DNA of 64,000 bases from Halothiobacillus neapolitanus c2. Its GTDB lineage: Bacteria; Pseudomonadota; Gammaproteobacteria; Halothiobacillales; Halothiobacillaceae. Made by a program: the position numbers and the translations under genes. Position 1 is the first letter of the stretch; each line of letters begins with the position of its first letter. The notes under the pieces were generated by a model. That model had not been told where the DNA came from. It did no database searches and saw only the letters and a list, made by a program, of their open reading frames with translations. Location: NCBI RefSeq assembly GCF_000024765.1, contig NC_013422.1, positions 186,001 through 250,000 of the forward strand, in the 5' to 3' direction. Below are positions 1-8,495 of the stretch, in pieces.

Positions 1-1
1 T

Positions 2-892
2 CGGTTATTGATTGGCTTGCTGACCGGTGGGCATTTGCTGGTCGAAGGGCTACCGGGCCTGGCGAAAACCACGGCGGTCAAGGCATTGGCCGAGGGCGTG
101 CATGCGCGTTTTAAACGCGTACAATTCACGCCCGATCTGTTACCGGCCGACTTGCTGGGCAATGAGATCTATCACCCGGAAACCCGCACGTTTACCTTCG
201 AGGCGGGGCCGCTGTTCAACGAAATCATTCTCGCCGATGAGATCAACCGCGCGCCGGCAAAGGTGCAATCGGCGCTGCTCGAAGCCATGGCCGAACGGCA
301 GGTAACGGTGGCGGGCGAGAGCCGCAAATTGCCGGCACTGTTTTTGGTGATGGCCACGCAGAACCCGCTGGAGCAATCGGGCACTTATCCGCTGCCCGAG
401 GCGCAACTCGATCGCTTCATGTTGCATGTTTCGCTTAGCTATCCCGAGCGGCAGGATGAATACGACATTCTGGCGCGCACGCTGGCAGGCACTTTGGGTC
501 GAGATGATGACGAGGCGACGGGTTTGACCGTTGATGAAGTGCTTAACGCCCGTGCCGATGTACGAGCCGTGCATTGCGATGCCGCTTTGCAGCGCTGGGT
601 GGTGGATGTGGTTGCCGCCACGCGCGCGCCTGAGAAGGCATCGGATGCGCTCGAATCGCTGGCAGGCATGGTTCTGGTTGGCGCATCCCCGCGTGGGGCG
701 CTGGCCTGGGTGCAATCGGCACAGGCGCTGGCTTGGCTCAACGGGCGTGATTTTATCGTGCCGGATGATTTGCTGGAATTGGCCGGTGATGTGCTGCGCC
801 ATCGTTTGATCTTAAGCCCGAAAGCGCTGGTTTCGGGATTGAGTCGGGATGCCATCATCACACGGCTGTGCGCTGAAATTCCTTTCCCGTGA
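2..892 (+). CDS. MoxR-family AAA+ ATPase (5' end outside the window)
   Basis: This is an AAA+ ATPase of the MoxR family, thought to act as a chaperone that matures or inserts metal or cofactor into partner proteins together with VWA-domain proteins. The Walker A motif GLPGLAKT lies about 15 residues into the visible part and the Walker B motif IILADEINRA about 60 residues later, followed by the sensor stretch VMATQNPLEQSGTYPLPEAQ that is typical of MoxR. About 295 residues are visible against roughly 320-340 for the family, and the frame is open to the window edge, so the N-terminus is missing. A TTG at position 8 is not convincing as a start because family members begin further upstream. It heads the Bat-like operon, but a MITE-like repeat now separates it from the DUF58 gene. 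Confidence 0.93.
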   Translation, partial: RLLIGLLTGGHLLVEGLPGLAKTTAVKALAEGVHARFKRVQFTPDLLPADLLGNEIYHPETRTFTFEAGPLFNEIILADEINRAPAKVQSALLEAMAERQVTVAGESRKLPALFLVMATQNPLEQSGTYPLPEAQLDRFMLHVSLSYPERQDEYDILARTLAGTLGRDDDEATGLTVDEVLNARADVRAVHCDAALQRWVVDVVAATRAPEKASDALESLAGMVLVGASPRGALAWVQSAQALAWLNGRDFIVPDDLLELAGDVLRHRLILSPKALVSGLSRDAIITRLCAEIPFP

Positions 893-905
893 TGCCCGCG
901 CTTAA

Positions 906-1048
906 GGGTGCCTCGAAAAACCGTTACGAGCATGTTCGAGTGCAAGGAGCCGCGCAGTGAGCAACGAGACATATCAAATAGATAGGCGAGGCGTGAACGA
1001 GCACGTGACGCCGCAATCGGACAGCGCAGTAGGTTTTTCGAGGTGCGC
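906..1048 (+). repeat. MITE-like repeat, family 1, copy 1
   Basis: This is a 143-bp non-coding insertion between the moxR stop and the DUF58 start. It begins GGGTGCCTCGAAAAACC and ends GGTTTTTCGAGGTGCGC, so the ends are inverted repeats. The interior carries the block ACATATCAAATAGATAGGCG, which is also found in the second copy at 36802-36965 on the opposite strand. The flanks TTAA (902-905) and TGAA (1049-1052) resemble a 4-bp target duplication with one mismatch. No reading frame suggests a transposase, so it would have to be mobilised by an IS elsewhere. Confidence 0.8.
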
Positions 1049-1054
1049 TGAACT

Positions 1055-2128
1055 GTGAATACACTCCGTTATCTTTTCCATTCCTTGAAAAACCGCAGCA
1101 CACATCATGCGGCGGGCGAGCCTGTTGATGCCGTAGCGCCCACCTCCGCGGTCATTGAAACCGCATGGCAGCTCGGTGGGCAGCTCCCGCCACTCGCCTC
1201 TGAACAACTGCCCGCCGCGGTCTGGTTTCCGGGCGATCAGCGTGCGGTGCGGCTCGGGCAGGGCATGGATTTCGAGTCATTGCGCGCCTATCAACCGGGC
1301 GAGCCATCGCATCTGATCGATTGGCGCATCTCCGCGCGAACGCCGGAACCCGTGGTGCGGGTTTTCCGTGAACCGGCCCAGCGCCAATGCCATATTGTGC
1401 TCGATACCAGCGACTCGATGTTCTTCGGCACGCGCCGTCAGCTCAAAATAACGCAGGCGCTCACCGTGGCGCATCTGTTGACGGCCGCCGCACTGCACCA
1501 GAACTTATCGGTAGCCCTGCACACGCCGGGTTTGGCGAACCGCGTGCCGCGTCATCCGGCAACAAGCCGAGCCGCGCTGCTCAATCAGCTTCAAGAAATT
1601 GGCCAGTGGTTAGCGCCACCGGCCACGCCGCAACCGATCGACTGGACGGGTTTTCGCGGCCGGATGCAAGGCTGCCTGCCCGAGGGGCAAATCGTCATCG
1701 TGCTCAGCGATTTTCAAACCGACTTTACCGAAGATGCCAGCTTGATGGGCTGGTTACCCCTGGCGAAAAAGCAGCGCTTGATGCTGCTGTCGGTGATCGA
1801 TCCCGCCGAACGCCTGCTGCCAGATATGGGTGCGGTTACCTTCATGGCCCAACCGCCGCAACGGCTCGACACCCATGACCCCGCCGTCCGCGCCGAACTG
1901 AGCGAGCGATTCACCCGTCGCCAGTCCGCCGTTCGCGCGTTTTGCCAAGGGGTTGGCGGATTGTTTGATGAAATCCAGACCGTCACCGATGTGCCTGCAC
2001 TCATTGATGGTTTTGGCGAATTGCTGCTAACAGGCCATAGCCGCCAAAGTGCGGAGCAGCCCCAACATCATCCCGTGAATAACGCCCCGAATCGTGCATC
2101 GAACCGTTCGATGGGTGCATCGTCATGA
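1055..2128 (+). CDS. DUF58 domain protein of the Bat/MoxR operon
   Basis: This is a DUF58 family protein of 357 residues, usually encoded with MoxR ATPases and VWA proteins. The diagnostic block (GEPSHLIDWRISART, about residues 86-100) is present, followed by a VWA-like half with the sequence HIVLDTSDSMFFG (about residues 113-125), which resembles a MIDAS DxSxS motif. There is no signal peptide, so it probably works in the cytoplasm or at the membrane with MoxR. The start is the GTG at 1055, immediately after the repeat. The stop overlaps the next ATG by 4 bases, which indicates translational coupling. Confidence 0.92.
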   Translation: MNTLRYLFHSLKNRSTHHAAGEPVDAVAPTSAVIETAWQLGGQLPPLASEQLPAAVWFPGDQRAVRLGQGMDFESLRAYQPGEPSHLIDWRISARTPEPVVRVFREPAQRQCHIVLDTSDSMFFGTRRQLKITQALTVAHLLTAAALHQNLSVALHTPGLANRVPRHPATSRAALLNQLQEIGQWLAPPATPQPIDWTGFRGRMQGCLPEGQIVIVLSDFQTDFTEDASLMGWLPLAKKQRLMLLSVIDPAERLLPDMGAVTFMAQPPQRLDTHDPAVRAELSERFTRRQSAVRAFCQGVGGLFDEIQTVTDVPALIDGFGELLLTGHSRQSAEQPQHHPVNNAPNRASNRSMGASS

Positions 2129-2670
2129 ATCAGGATGCGATGATTCATCCGCCCGATGGCTTGCCCGATGGCGCACCCAAGGGGCTGGTTGATGTCTGGA
2201 TGCCGAACGCGCCCACTGCCGCTTCGCATGCCAAAGCCATGCTGGGTCATGCAATTGAGCATCACGCGGTGGGGATTGTGGTCTGGGGGCTGTTGCTTGG
2301 AGTATTGATCGGGTTCGCTATCTGGTTTTGGCGCGATTGGCGTGGCCGTGTTCTGCGTTGGCAGATTCGCCGTTTGCAACACCTGCTGCGGCGTCATCCC
2401 GATCAAGTGCCGGAACCGCTGGGCGCGGCATTAACATGGGCCCTGTCGAAGTATTTTCAGCCGCGTTATTTCAAGGCAAGCTCCGCGTTGGACAGACGCG
2501 CTTTGTCGCCCGATTGGCGGACGCTGGTCATGCGGCTGGATATCTTGCGATTCGGTCCAAAAGCGGCACATGAGGATTGGTTTGCTTTGCTGCGTGCCAT
2601 GCAGGAATGCTCGCGCCGCAACGCTACGGCGGCGGCCACCGCCCAAGTGAACCGGATGCCGCACTCATGA
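2125..2670 (+). CDS. DUF4381-like single-pass membrane protein
   Basis: This is a 181-residue protein with one strong membrane segment at about residues 52-72 (VGIVVWGLLLGVLIGFAIWF). A basic cytoplasmic region rich in Arg and Trp follows (WRDWRGRVLRWQIRRL). Size, topology and position between DUF58 and the first VWA gene fit the DUF4381 family. Such proteins are regular members of MoxR-DUF58-VWA operons, but their molecular role is not known. The gene overlaps its upstream neighbour by 4 bases and ends 8 bases before the next gene. Confidence 0.8.
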   Translation: MNQDAMIHPPDGLPDGAPKGLVDVWMPNAPTAASHAKAMLGHAIEHHAVGIVVWGLLLGVLIGFAIWFWRDWRGRVLRWQIRRLQHLLRRHPDQVPEPLGAALTWALSKYFQPRYFKASSALDRRALSPDWRTLVMRLDILRFGPKAAHEDWFALLRAMQECSRRNATAAATAQVNRMPHS

Positions 2671-2677
2671 GGCGCCT

Positions 2678-3697
2678 ATGAGCGGGTTCGACGGGATGAC
2701 TTCTTTGGGTATGACTTCTCTGGGCCTGACCTCTTTGGGTATGGCATCTCCCTGGTGGTTGCTGGCACTGCTGCCGCTGCCTTGGGCGTTCGCGCCGCTA
2801 AAGCGTTACCTCACCCACCGCCCCGCTGCCATCATGCTACGCCACCCCTTGATTGTTGATCATCAGCACACGCCGCCACCGGCACGCCGCGCTGGCTTGA
2901 TCGTTGGGTTGTGGCTGGCCAGCTATGCCGCTTTGGTGATCGCGCTGACCCATCCGGTATGGCAGGGTGAGTTTCTGCCCGCCCCCCCACCAGCGCGTTC
3001 CATCCTGTTGTTGGTGGATGCCAGCCCGAGTATGCAAGCCGAGGATTTTCCTGCCGGAAAAGATCGCTTTATTGCGCGTATCGATGCGATGAAACAGGGC
3101 TTGTTGCGCTTTATCGCGGCCCGACCACAAGATCGGTTTTCGGTGATCGTGGTGACTAATTCAGCGGGCACCTTGGTGCCGATGACGACCGATCATGCCG
3201 TGCTCGATTACTGGATTCGCCAGTTACGCGCTGGCATCAACGGCTCGGATACGGCACTTGGCGATGGCTTGGCCATGGCAATTCGCAGCATTGCCGCGCA
3301 AAGCCAGGCCGGTCAGCCCGCGCCCTTGCTGGTGGTCTGGACCGATGGGTTCAGCACCGGCGGCTTGATGACACCGGCCGAAGCGCTGGCATTGGCACGC
3401 GCCTATGGCATCAAGCTGTTTACCGTCAATCTCGCCCCCAAAGGCAGCCCGCCCGATCAAGGCCAGCCTAGCTTGGCGCAATTGGCCGACTTGACCGGCG
3501 GCAAGCCGATTTTAGCGAGCGATCTGGCTGCGATGAATGCTGTGACCGACCAGATTGCAGCGAGCGTTGCGCCAAAATCCGCCACCCCGACCGAGCGGCG
3601 GCACATTCCCCTGTATGCCGGTTTTGTGATTCTGGCCACGGCGCTCTTTTTATGGGCGCAGATTCTATTATGGCGTGAGCCAGAGGCAGCGAGTTGA
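2678..3697 (+). CDS. VWA-domain membrane protein, BatA-like
   Basis: This is a 339-residue BatA-type protein. It has an N-terminal membrane segment (WWLLALLPLPWAFAPL), a second one near residue 80, a von Willebrand factor A domain and a C-terminal membrane segment (FVILATALFLWAQILLW). The VWA domain has an intact MIDAS motif DASPSM at about residue 112, so it can bind a divalent metal and a ligand, probably a partner processed by MoxR. The N-terminus carries an unusual near-repeat of the type GMTSLG repeated four times before the first membrane segment, so the true start may be one of the later ATG codons. It overlaps the next gene by 4 bases. Confidence 0.9.
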   Translation: MSGFDGMTSLGMTSLGLTSLGMASPWWLLALLPLPWAFAPLKRYLTHRPAAIMLRHPLIVDHQHTPPPARRAGLIVGLWLASYAALVIALTHPVWQGEFLPAPPPARSILLLVDASPSMQAEDFPAGKDRFIARIDAMKQGLLRFIAARPQDRFSVIVVTNSAGTLVPMTTDHAVLDYWIRQLRAGINGSDTALGDGLAMAIRSIAAQSQAGQPAPLLVVWTDGFSTGGLMTPAEALALARAYGIKLFTVNLAPKGSPPDQGQPSLAQLADLTGGKPILASDLAAMNAVTDQIAASVAPKSATPTERRHIPLYAGFVILATALFLWAQILLWREPEAAS

Positions 3698-5658
3698 GCA
3701 TGTTGTCATCAACGGCCAATATATTCGGGCTGCACGACGTGCTTGTGTGGTTGTCGCAGCGCCCGCTTGTGATGCCGCACTTGGCCGAACCGCTGTGGCT
3801 TGGCCTACTGCTGGTGCCCTTGGCGCTATTCATCTGGCGCTGGCGCGCGCGGCAAAAAATACTCAACTATGCCGATGAATCCTTGCAACACTGGGCGATG
3901 CAGCGCGCGTCGCAAGCGTCAACCACTTGGGCTGGTCGCCTTCGAGGTCGATTGATCCCGTCTTTTTGGCTGCTGTTCTGGTTCTCGCTGGCGCTCACAC
4001 TGGCCGGGCCTCAGGTGATGAAAGCCAAGAATGAACAGTTGGCGACACGGCCACCGGTGCTGTTTGTGGTGGATGACACTGCTGCCATGAGCGTGGCGGA
4101 TGTCAGCCCGAATCGTCAATCACGCGCTACCGCCCTGCTGGAATTACTTGGGCAAGCGCTCAACACGCATCGCTTGGGCTTGATGATCGATAACGGCGAG
4201 GCAGGATTGCTGCTGCCGCCCACGGGCGATGCGAATCTGTTCGCGTTTTATCTCAAGCAATTAGCGCACTTGGCCCATCCTTTGGCCGTGCCGCATCCCG
4301 ATCGTGCGTTTGACTGGATTGCCCAGATGCCTGACATGCGCGGCGGTGTGGTTGTTTGGTTGACCAGTGGCGATGCCAACAGTTTTCAAGGCGCCTTGGG
4401 TAGCCGTGAACTGGCCGCCGCACAGGCATTAAACAAAGCCGACGTGCGCTTGATTGCCGTAACGGTCGCCGGAGCCGGTGGGCCACTGCTTAAAGATGGC
4501 TTGCCCTTGAAAAACACCCAAGATCAGGTGATTACAAGCCAGCCCGCGCCGCAACGGGTGGCGGAGTTGGCGAAGCTGACCGGCGGCGCGGCCACGCAAA
4601 CCCATACATTACCGCAGGATGTGGCGTTTATCCGTCAAGCGGTTAGCGCCGTGCCCAACCGCGCCCCGGATAAAAACTCAGCCAAGGCGCAGCGCTCCTT
4701 GCATGAGCTGCCCTTGATGCTGGCTTGGTTGAGTTTGCTGGCTCTGGCTGCACTATCGCTTGGGCTCAAGCCGCTGAACGGGTTTGTGGCTCGGCTGCTT
4801 CGGCCAAATAAGACAAAACCCCCGATCGCTGCTTTCCTTTTAGTGGCAATCCACGGTGCGCTGATGTCTGCACTCGTTGCCGGGTTATCGTTCGCACCGA
4901 GCGGCGCTTGGGCTGCCGATAAACCCAATCATACTGCCGCAACCTTTATGAGTCGTTCAGCCGATGATGCAGAAGTGGCTGCCGGTAATCGTGCGCTCAA
5001 AGCGGGCTCATACGCCCAAGCACAAGTCGCCTTCTCGGCCGCCAAAGGCTACGCCGCGCGTTTCGGTGCGGGCTTGGCCGCGTTTCGACGAGCCGATTAC
5101 GCGTTTGCGGTCGATCAATTACAGATGGCCGTTACCTTGGCGCACACGCCAACACAAAAAGCACAGGCCGCGTTCAATCTCGGCGATGCGCTCACTCTCG
5201 CGGGGCGCTATGCCGAGGCCCGCGACGCGTTTACCTATGTGCTATCCATCAAGCCGCCTGATGAAACCCTTACAGCCGCCGCACTGACCAATCGCGGCAT
5301 TGTGCAAAAAATGCTGCAATCCTTTGCGAAAAATGGCAAAAACAGCACGCGTTTCCAGGGTCATCAAGCGGCAAAATACGGTTATTTCAAGGATCCGGAA
5401 AAAAGCCGAATGGATAAAGAAATTCAAAAATCCCAGGGCGCGAGCGCGGGCTCGTCACAAGCATCGACAACCGCAACCCAGCCCACCACGCCGTTTGCCC
5501 TGAATGCGGCGACCGAGAGCAGCGCCCGCTCCAAATTGACTTTGATTCATGATGCGCCCGCCCCGTTGCTCGATGGCCTATTGCGCCAGCAGCCGTACCA
5601 TCTGCCGACCCTCACCGCGCCGGGCAAAAATCAGGCAATGCCAGCAGGTGCGCCATGA
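3694..5658 (+). CDS. VWA and TPR membrane protein, BatB-BatC-like fusion
   Basis: This 654-residue protein combines a BatB-like VWA domain with a BatC-like tetratricopeptide region. N-terminal membrane segments lie around residues 28-47 and 90-105. The VWA domain follows, then two more membrane segments near residues 345-360 and 380-400. TPR-like helices lie at about residues 430-540 (GNRALKAGSYAQAQVAF, AFNLGDALTLAGRYAEARDAF). The MIDAS position reads DDTAAM instead of DxSxS, so metal binding by this VWA domain is doubtful. The C-terminal 100 residues are low-complexity and Ser/Ala/Thr-rich. The gene overlaps both neighbours by 4 bases. Confidence 0.9.
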   Translation: MSMLSSTANIFGLHDVLVWLSQRPLVMPHLAEPLWLGLLLVPLALFIWRWRARQKILNYADESLQHWAMQRASQASTTWAGRLRGRLIPSFWLLFWFSLALTLAGPQVMKAKNEQLATRPPVLFVVDDTAAMSVADVSPNRQSRATALLELLGQALNTHRLGLMIDNGEAGLLLPPTGDANLFAFYLKQLAHLAHPLAVPHPDRAFDWIAQMPDMRGGVVVWLTSGDANSFQGALGSRELAAAQALNKADVRLIAVTVAGAGGPLLKDGLPLKNTQDQVITSQPAPQRVAELAKLTGGAATQTHTLPQDVAFIRQAVSAVPNRAPDKNSAKAQRSLHELPLMLAWLSLLALAALSLGLKPLNGFVARLLRPNKTKPPIAAFLLVAIHGALMSALVAGLSFAPSGAWAADKPNHTAATFMSRSADDAEVAAGNRALKAGSYAQAQVAFSAAKGYAARFGAGLAAFRRADYAFAVDQLQMAVTLAHTPTQKAQAAFNLGDALTLAGRYAEARDAFTYVLSIKPPDETLTAAALTNRGIVQKMLQSFAKNGKNSTRFQGHQAAKYGYFKDPEKSRMDKEIQKSQGASAGSSQASTTATQPTTPFALNAATESSARSKLTLIHDAPAPLLDGLLRQQPYHLPTLTAPGKNQAMPAGAP

Positions 5659-7094
5659 GTTGGGTTACGTGTATCTCTATGCCAGTATTTTGGGTAAATA
5701 TTAGGCGGTTCTTTCTGCTCTTGGTCTTCGCCGGTGGTGGGTTAATGGGGCAACCAGCCTGTGCCTTTGATATACCCACGCCACAAAATCAACCCAAAAC
5801 CATCAACACGACACCATTCGGCGTGCCGCAAGATTTTGGCCCCGTTACCGCCTTGCCGCCGATAACCGATCTGGATACCCAATCCGGTGCGGGGCATTTG
5901 CCCGACGGTATGACGGTGCAAACCCGCATTACGCCCATGCCCAACGCCACGGCCAATGGATTTTTAGAGCGCGCGCCGTTTTTGGTCACGCTTACCATCA
6001 CCGATCGCAATAAAACATTGGCCTCCTTGACCCTGCATCGTCCTTATGGCGAGCATATTCAAACGCGACGCATCGATATCGATCAGCAACTGCGCTCAAT
6101 CGATGGCCGCATGGCAAACGTGCGTGTGTACCGATTCGCCGTCACACCTCTGGCGGCGGGCGACATCGAACTCAAATTCGCTGAGATGACCTTCCGTGAA
6201 GTTGGCGATTCGGCCACGCGCTACGCATTCATTCCCGTGGCCCGAACGCTTACGGTGCGCCCTTTGCCGGGGTTTTGGCCCGCCTATTTGCCCGTGACGC
6301 CGAGGCTTGCGATTTCATCGGAGCCACTTCCGAAGTTGGCTGCGGGCCAACCGGTGGATTGGGTGCTGCACATTACCGGCCAAAACCTCACGACGTATGC
6401 CTTAAGCAAATTGTTGGACGAACAATTGATCGGCACCGCTGCACTCGGTGTGGGCCATGCCGAAATTCGCCGCGCGACCGACGACAAACCCCCAGCGGAT
6501 GATCCGCTGGCGCAGACTTTCACTGTGCGCATCTCGCTGTTACCCGATCCACAGGGACAAGGAGACACCAACGGAATGCTACCCGAATTACGCTTGCCGT
6601 TTATCGATAGCACAGTTGCCGATCCCGGTCAGCATATCAGCGAGACAGTGCTGCCCGCGCGTTCCATTAGTTGGCCCGCCCCGGCCAGTGCCCGCGTGTT
6701 AGATGCGGTGCAATTTTGGTGGTGGCGCGTTTTGCTTTTGCTCGTGGTGGCTTATGGTTTGGGTTATGCGCTGAATGATGCGCGAAAACGGTGGCAGCGA
6801 CGTTGCCAGCACCGAGCCGCTCAAGTTGAACTGGCCGAGCTGGATACGCCGAGAGCTGTTTTGCATCGATTGCGCCAATTAACGGGGGAATCGAGCATCA
6901 AAGGCATGATCGAGCGCGCGCCCAATCCAAGATTTATCGCCGCACTACAGGCCCTTGATGCGGCCTGTTATGGCAATAGTGATGGACCCGTATCGGAAAA
7001 CTGCTTGGATAACTGGCCGCAAACGCATCAGGAATTGGTGCGCTGGCTGCCGAAAGTGTTTTTCAATGCACCACGTCCAACGGCATCTGATTAG
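5655..7094 (+). CDS. BatD-like protein
   Basis: This 479-residue protein ends the operon and fits the BatD position. It has a signal-like hydrophobic N-terminus (FFLLLVFAGGGLMGQPACAF), a long periplasmic beta-rich region, a single membrane segment near residues 355-373 (WWWRVLLLLVVAYGLGYAL) and a basic cytoplasmic tail. BatD proteins are linked to the VWA proteins of the same operon, with a role in envelope stress or oxygen tolerance inferred from other bacteria. Sequence conservation in this family is low, so the call rests mainly on topology and context. The stop overlaps the convergent thioredoxin-fold gene by 4 bases. Confidence 0.75.
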   Translation: MSWVTCISMPVFWVNIRRFFLLLVFAGGGLMGQPACAFDIPTPQNQPKTINTTPFGVPQDFGPVTALPPITDLDTQSGAGHLPDGMTVQTRITPMPNATANGFLERAPFLVTLTITDRNKTLASLTLHRPYGEHIQTRRIDIDQQLRSIDGRMANVRVYRFAVTPLAAGDIELKFAEMTFREVGDSATRYAFIPVARTLTVRPLPGFWPAYLPVTPRLAISSEPLPKLAAGQPVDWVLHITGQNLTTYALSKLLDEQLIGTAALGVGHAEIRRATDDKPPADDPLAQTFTVRISLLPDPQGQGDTNGMLPELRLPFIDSTVADPGQHISETVLPARSISWPAPASARVLDAVQFWWWRVLLLLVVAYGLGYALNDARKRWQRRCQHRAAQVELAELDTPRAVLHRLRQLTGESSIKGMIERAPNPRFIAALQALDAACYGNSDGPVSENCLDNWPQTHQELVRWLPKVFFNAPRPTASD

Positions 7095-7690
7095 TTCAAC
7101 CCGGGTCCGTTCTTGCTGCCATCGCATTTTTTCTGATTGGGATGTTTGGCGCAGTCGGTGGCGAGGTTGATGTCCTTGCTTAGGTAGTAGTCGTAGAATT
7201 CGTACGCAGTCCCTTGGATTGAGGTAATGCGCGAGCCATCCGGCGCAAGGAACAGAATATAAGGCACACCGCGAACTTCCAGCTTGTTGGCAAGATGGGG
7301 GTAATCGTGTTCTTTACCATCAAGGCCGATGTATTTGGTGTCGCCATCCACCAACACACGGCGAATGAGCAAGCGGCCTTTGAATTCAGGATCAAGTCGC
7401 ATCGGGATCAAAAATTGATTGTCTACCTGCACACAATATCCGCAGTAGCTGGCATGAAAGAAGATCATCATGGGGATCTTTTTCTCACGCATCACGGCAA
7501 AATCGGCGGGTAAATTAGTGAGATGATCGACATAGGCGACATTACCGACCATTTCGACACCGCTATCGGAGTCGCCCCCGTTTTGCGCAGCGGCATAAAC
7601 GGGCGTTGCGATAAAAAATGCCGTCATGAGCAGCATAAGCGAGAACCTGCGCCGTGCAGATGCGCGGTGGTGTGTTGGCATTTTGGTCAT
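7091..7690 (-). CDS. Exported thioredoxin-fold protein with CGYC motif
   Basis: This is a periplasmic thioredoxin-fold protein of 199 residues with the redox motif CGYC (C83, C86), preceded by PMMIFFHASY as in SoxW-like or DsbE-like proteins. The cis-Pro loop is visible as VRGVPYILFL. A signal peptide (RRRFSLMLLMTAFFIATPVYA) follows the chosen ATG at 7690, which has a GGGGGAG ribosome-binding site. The longer open frame to 7804 lacks one. It probably reduces or protects periplasmic cysteines. The C-terminus adds two more cysteines (TDCAKHPNQKKC). The gene converges on the Bat operon; a SoxW-type role in sulfur oxidation is possible but no sox gene is adjacent. Confidence 0.85.
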   Translation of the reverse strand: MTKMPTHHRASARRRFSLMLLMTAFFIATPVYAAAQNGGDSDSGVEMVGNVAYVDHLTNLPADFAVMREKKIPMMIFFHASYCGYCVQVDNQFLIPMRLDPEFKGRLLIRRVLVDGDTKYIGLDGKEHDYPHLANKLEVRGVPYILFLAPDGSRITSIQGTAYEFYDYYLSKDINLATDCAKHPNQKKCDGSKNGPGLN

Positions 7691-7769
7691 TTGATCTCCC
7701 CCGATCATTGAAATTGGGCTTTGCGCCTCGAATGATGTACTAAGTTTTATTATGTAGCCCATGTTCAAG

Positions 7770-7890
7770 CAGAGGCTCCGCGCCGCACAAGGCTGCGCCA
7801 GCATGAACGAACGGTTACGTGATTACTCATGAAGAAAATCAAAATTTTTTGATTTTGACCCCGGAAATTCCGTAACGGAATTCTTCTGCG
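7770..7890 (+). repeat. Palindrome-cluster repeat, family 3, copy A (degenerate)
   Basis: This intergenic stretch matches the better preserved copies near 13560-13702 and 48200-48475. Shared blocks in order are CATGAACGA, GATTACTCATGAAGAAAATC, an A/T palindrome AAAATCAAAATTTTTTGATTTT, and a short inverted repeat GGAAATTCCGTAACGGAATT. The first palindrome is diverged. It contains no gene. Boundaries are approximate. Confidence 0.6.
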
Positions 7891-7955
7891 GTTCTTATAC
7901 TCTCTTATAAGATAAAAATTTGATAGAGCCACTTGATTCGCGGACTGAAAACGAG

Positions 7956-7980
7956 CAAAGCCCGCAGTGAGCGGGCTTTG
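7956..7980 (-). terminator. Hairpin downstream of the HiPIP gene
   Basis: A perfect 10-bp stem (CAAAGCCCGC / GCGGGCTTTG) with a 5-base loop lies 35 bases past the HiPIP stop. The following T-run on the minus strand is short (CTCGTTTTC), so it is a weak intrinsic terminator or an RNA 3' stabiliser. Confidence 0.6.
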
Positions 7981-8014
7981 AAACACGGTAAACGAATGCA
8001 ATGCAGCTTGGATA

Positions 8015-8362
8015 TCAACCCATTTTAACGTAAGAGCTGCACCAGCCTTTACTCGCGACATCTTTGCCAGGGAAAACGGCGCATGGCCCCCAATCGGCTT
8101 TGCGATCGCCTTGATACAGTGCGCAGTTATCGCAGGCGTCACCCGACTGATACGCCGAACTTTTGCTTTCAGAGGCAACTTCCACGTAGTTCAACGCCTT
8201 GGCTGTCGGATCGGAAGGCGACAGGTGCGGTAAGTCAGCGGCTACGGCCAGGCGCGCCATGCCCATGCCAGCCATTGGAATGAGCACGGCCGATTTAACG
8301 GCAACGCTCAGAAAATGACGACGGGTTGGCGAAGAGGCGCTGTCAGAATGATGAGTACTCAT
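8015..8362 (-). CDS. High-potential iron-sulfur protein (HiPIP)
   Basis: This is a 115-residue periplasmic electron carrier with one [4Fe-4S] cluster. The four cysteines are spaced C-x2-C-x13-C-x13-C in the C-terminal half (CDNC, GPC, GWC), as in HiPIPs. The twin-arginine signal (TRRHFLSVAVKSAVLIPMAG, ending near AVAA) shows export of the folded, cluster-loaded protein by Tat. The ATG at 8362 is chosen because AGGAG sits 7 bases upstream; the frame also allows a TTG six bases earlier. In sulfur oxidisers HiPIPs can pass electrons from sulfur-compound oxidation to the terminal oxidase; that role here is inferred. Confidence 0.95.
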   Translation of the reverse strand: MSTHHSDSASSPTRRHFLSVAVKSAVLIPMAGMGMARLAVAADLPHLSPSDPTAKALNYVEVASESKSSAYQSGDACDNCALYQGDRKADWGPCAVFPGKDVASKGWCSSYVKMG

Positions 8363-8495
8363 GTTCAATCTCCTGTGTGCTTTTTAGTGCCCTTATATAC
8401 TAGATTGTTTTGCTACCTTTTTCAGCCTTACTCCCGATTTTTTGTTCATCAGGCCATACTGTTTGCCATATCGCCGTTTCTTATCGAGGAGCCTC

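Noticed and set aside
140-802. 220-codon open frame on the minus strand opposite moxR
   Set aside because: Its composition (Arg, His, Gln, Cys rich) and full overlap with a well-conserved ATPase gene mark it as a shadow frame from GC-rich codon use.
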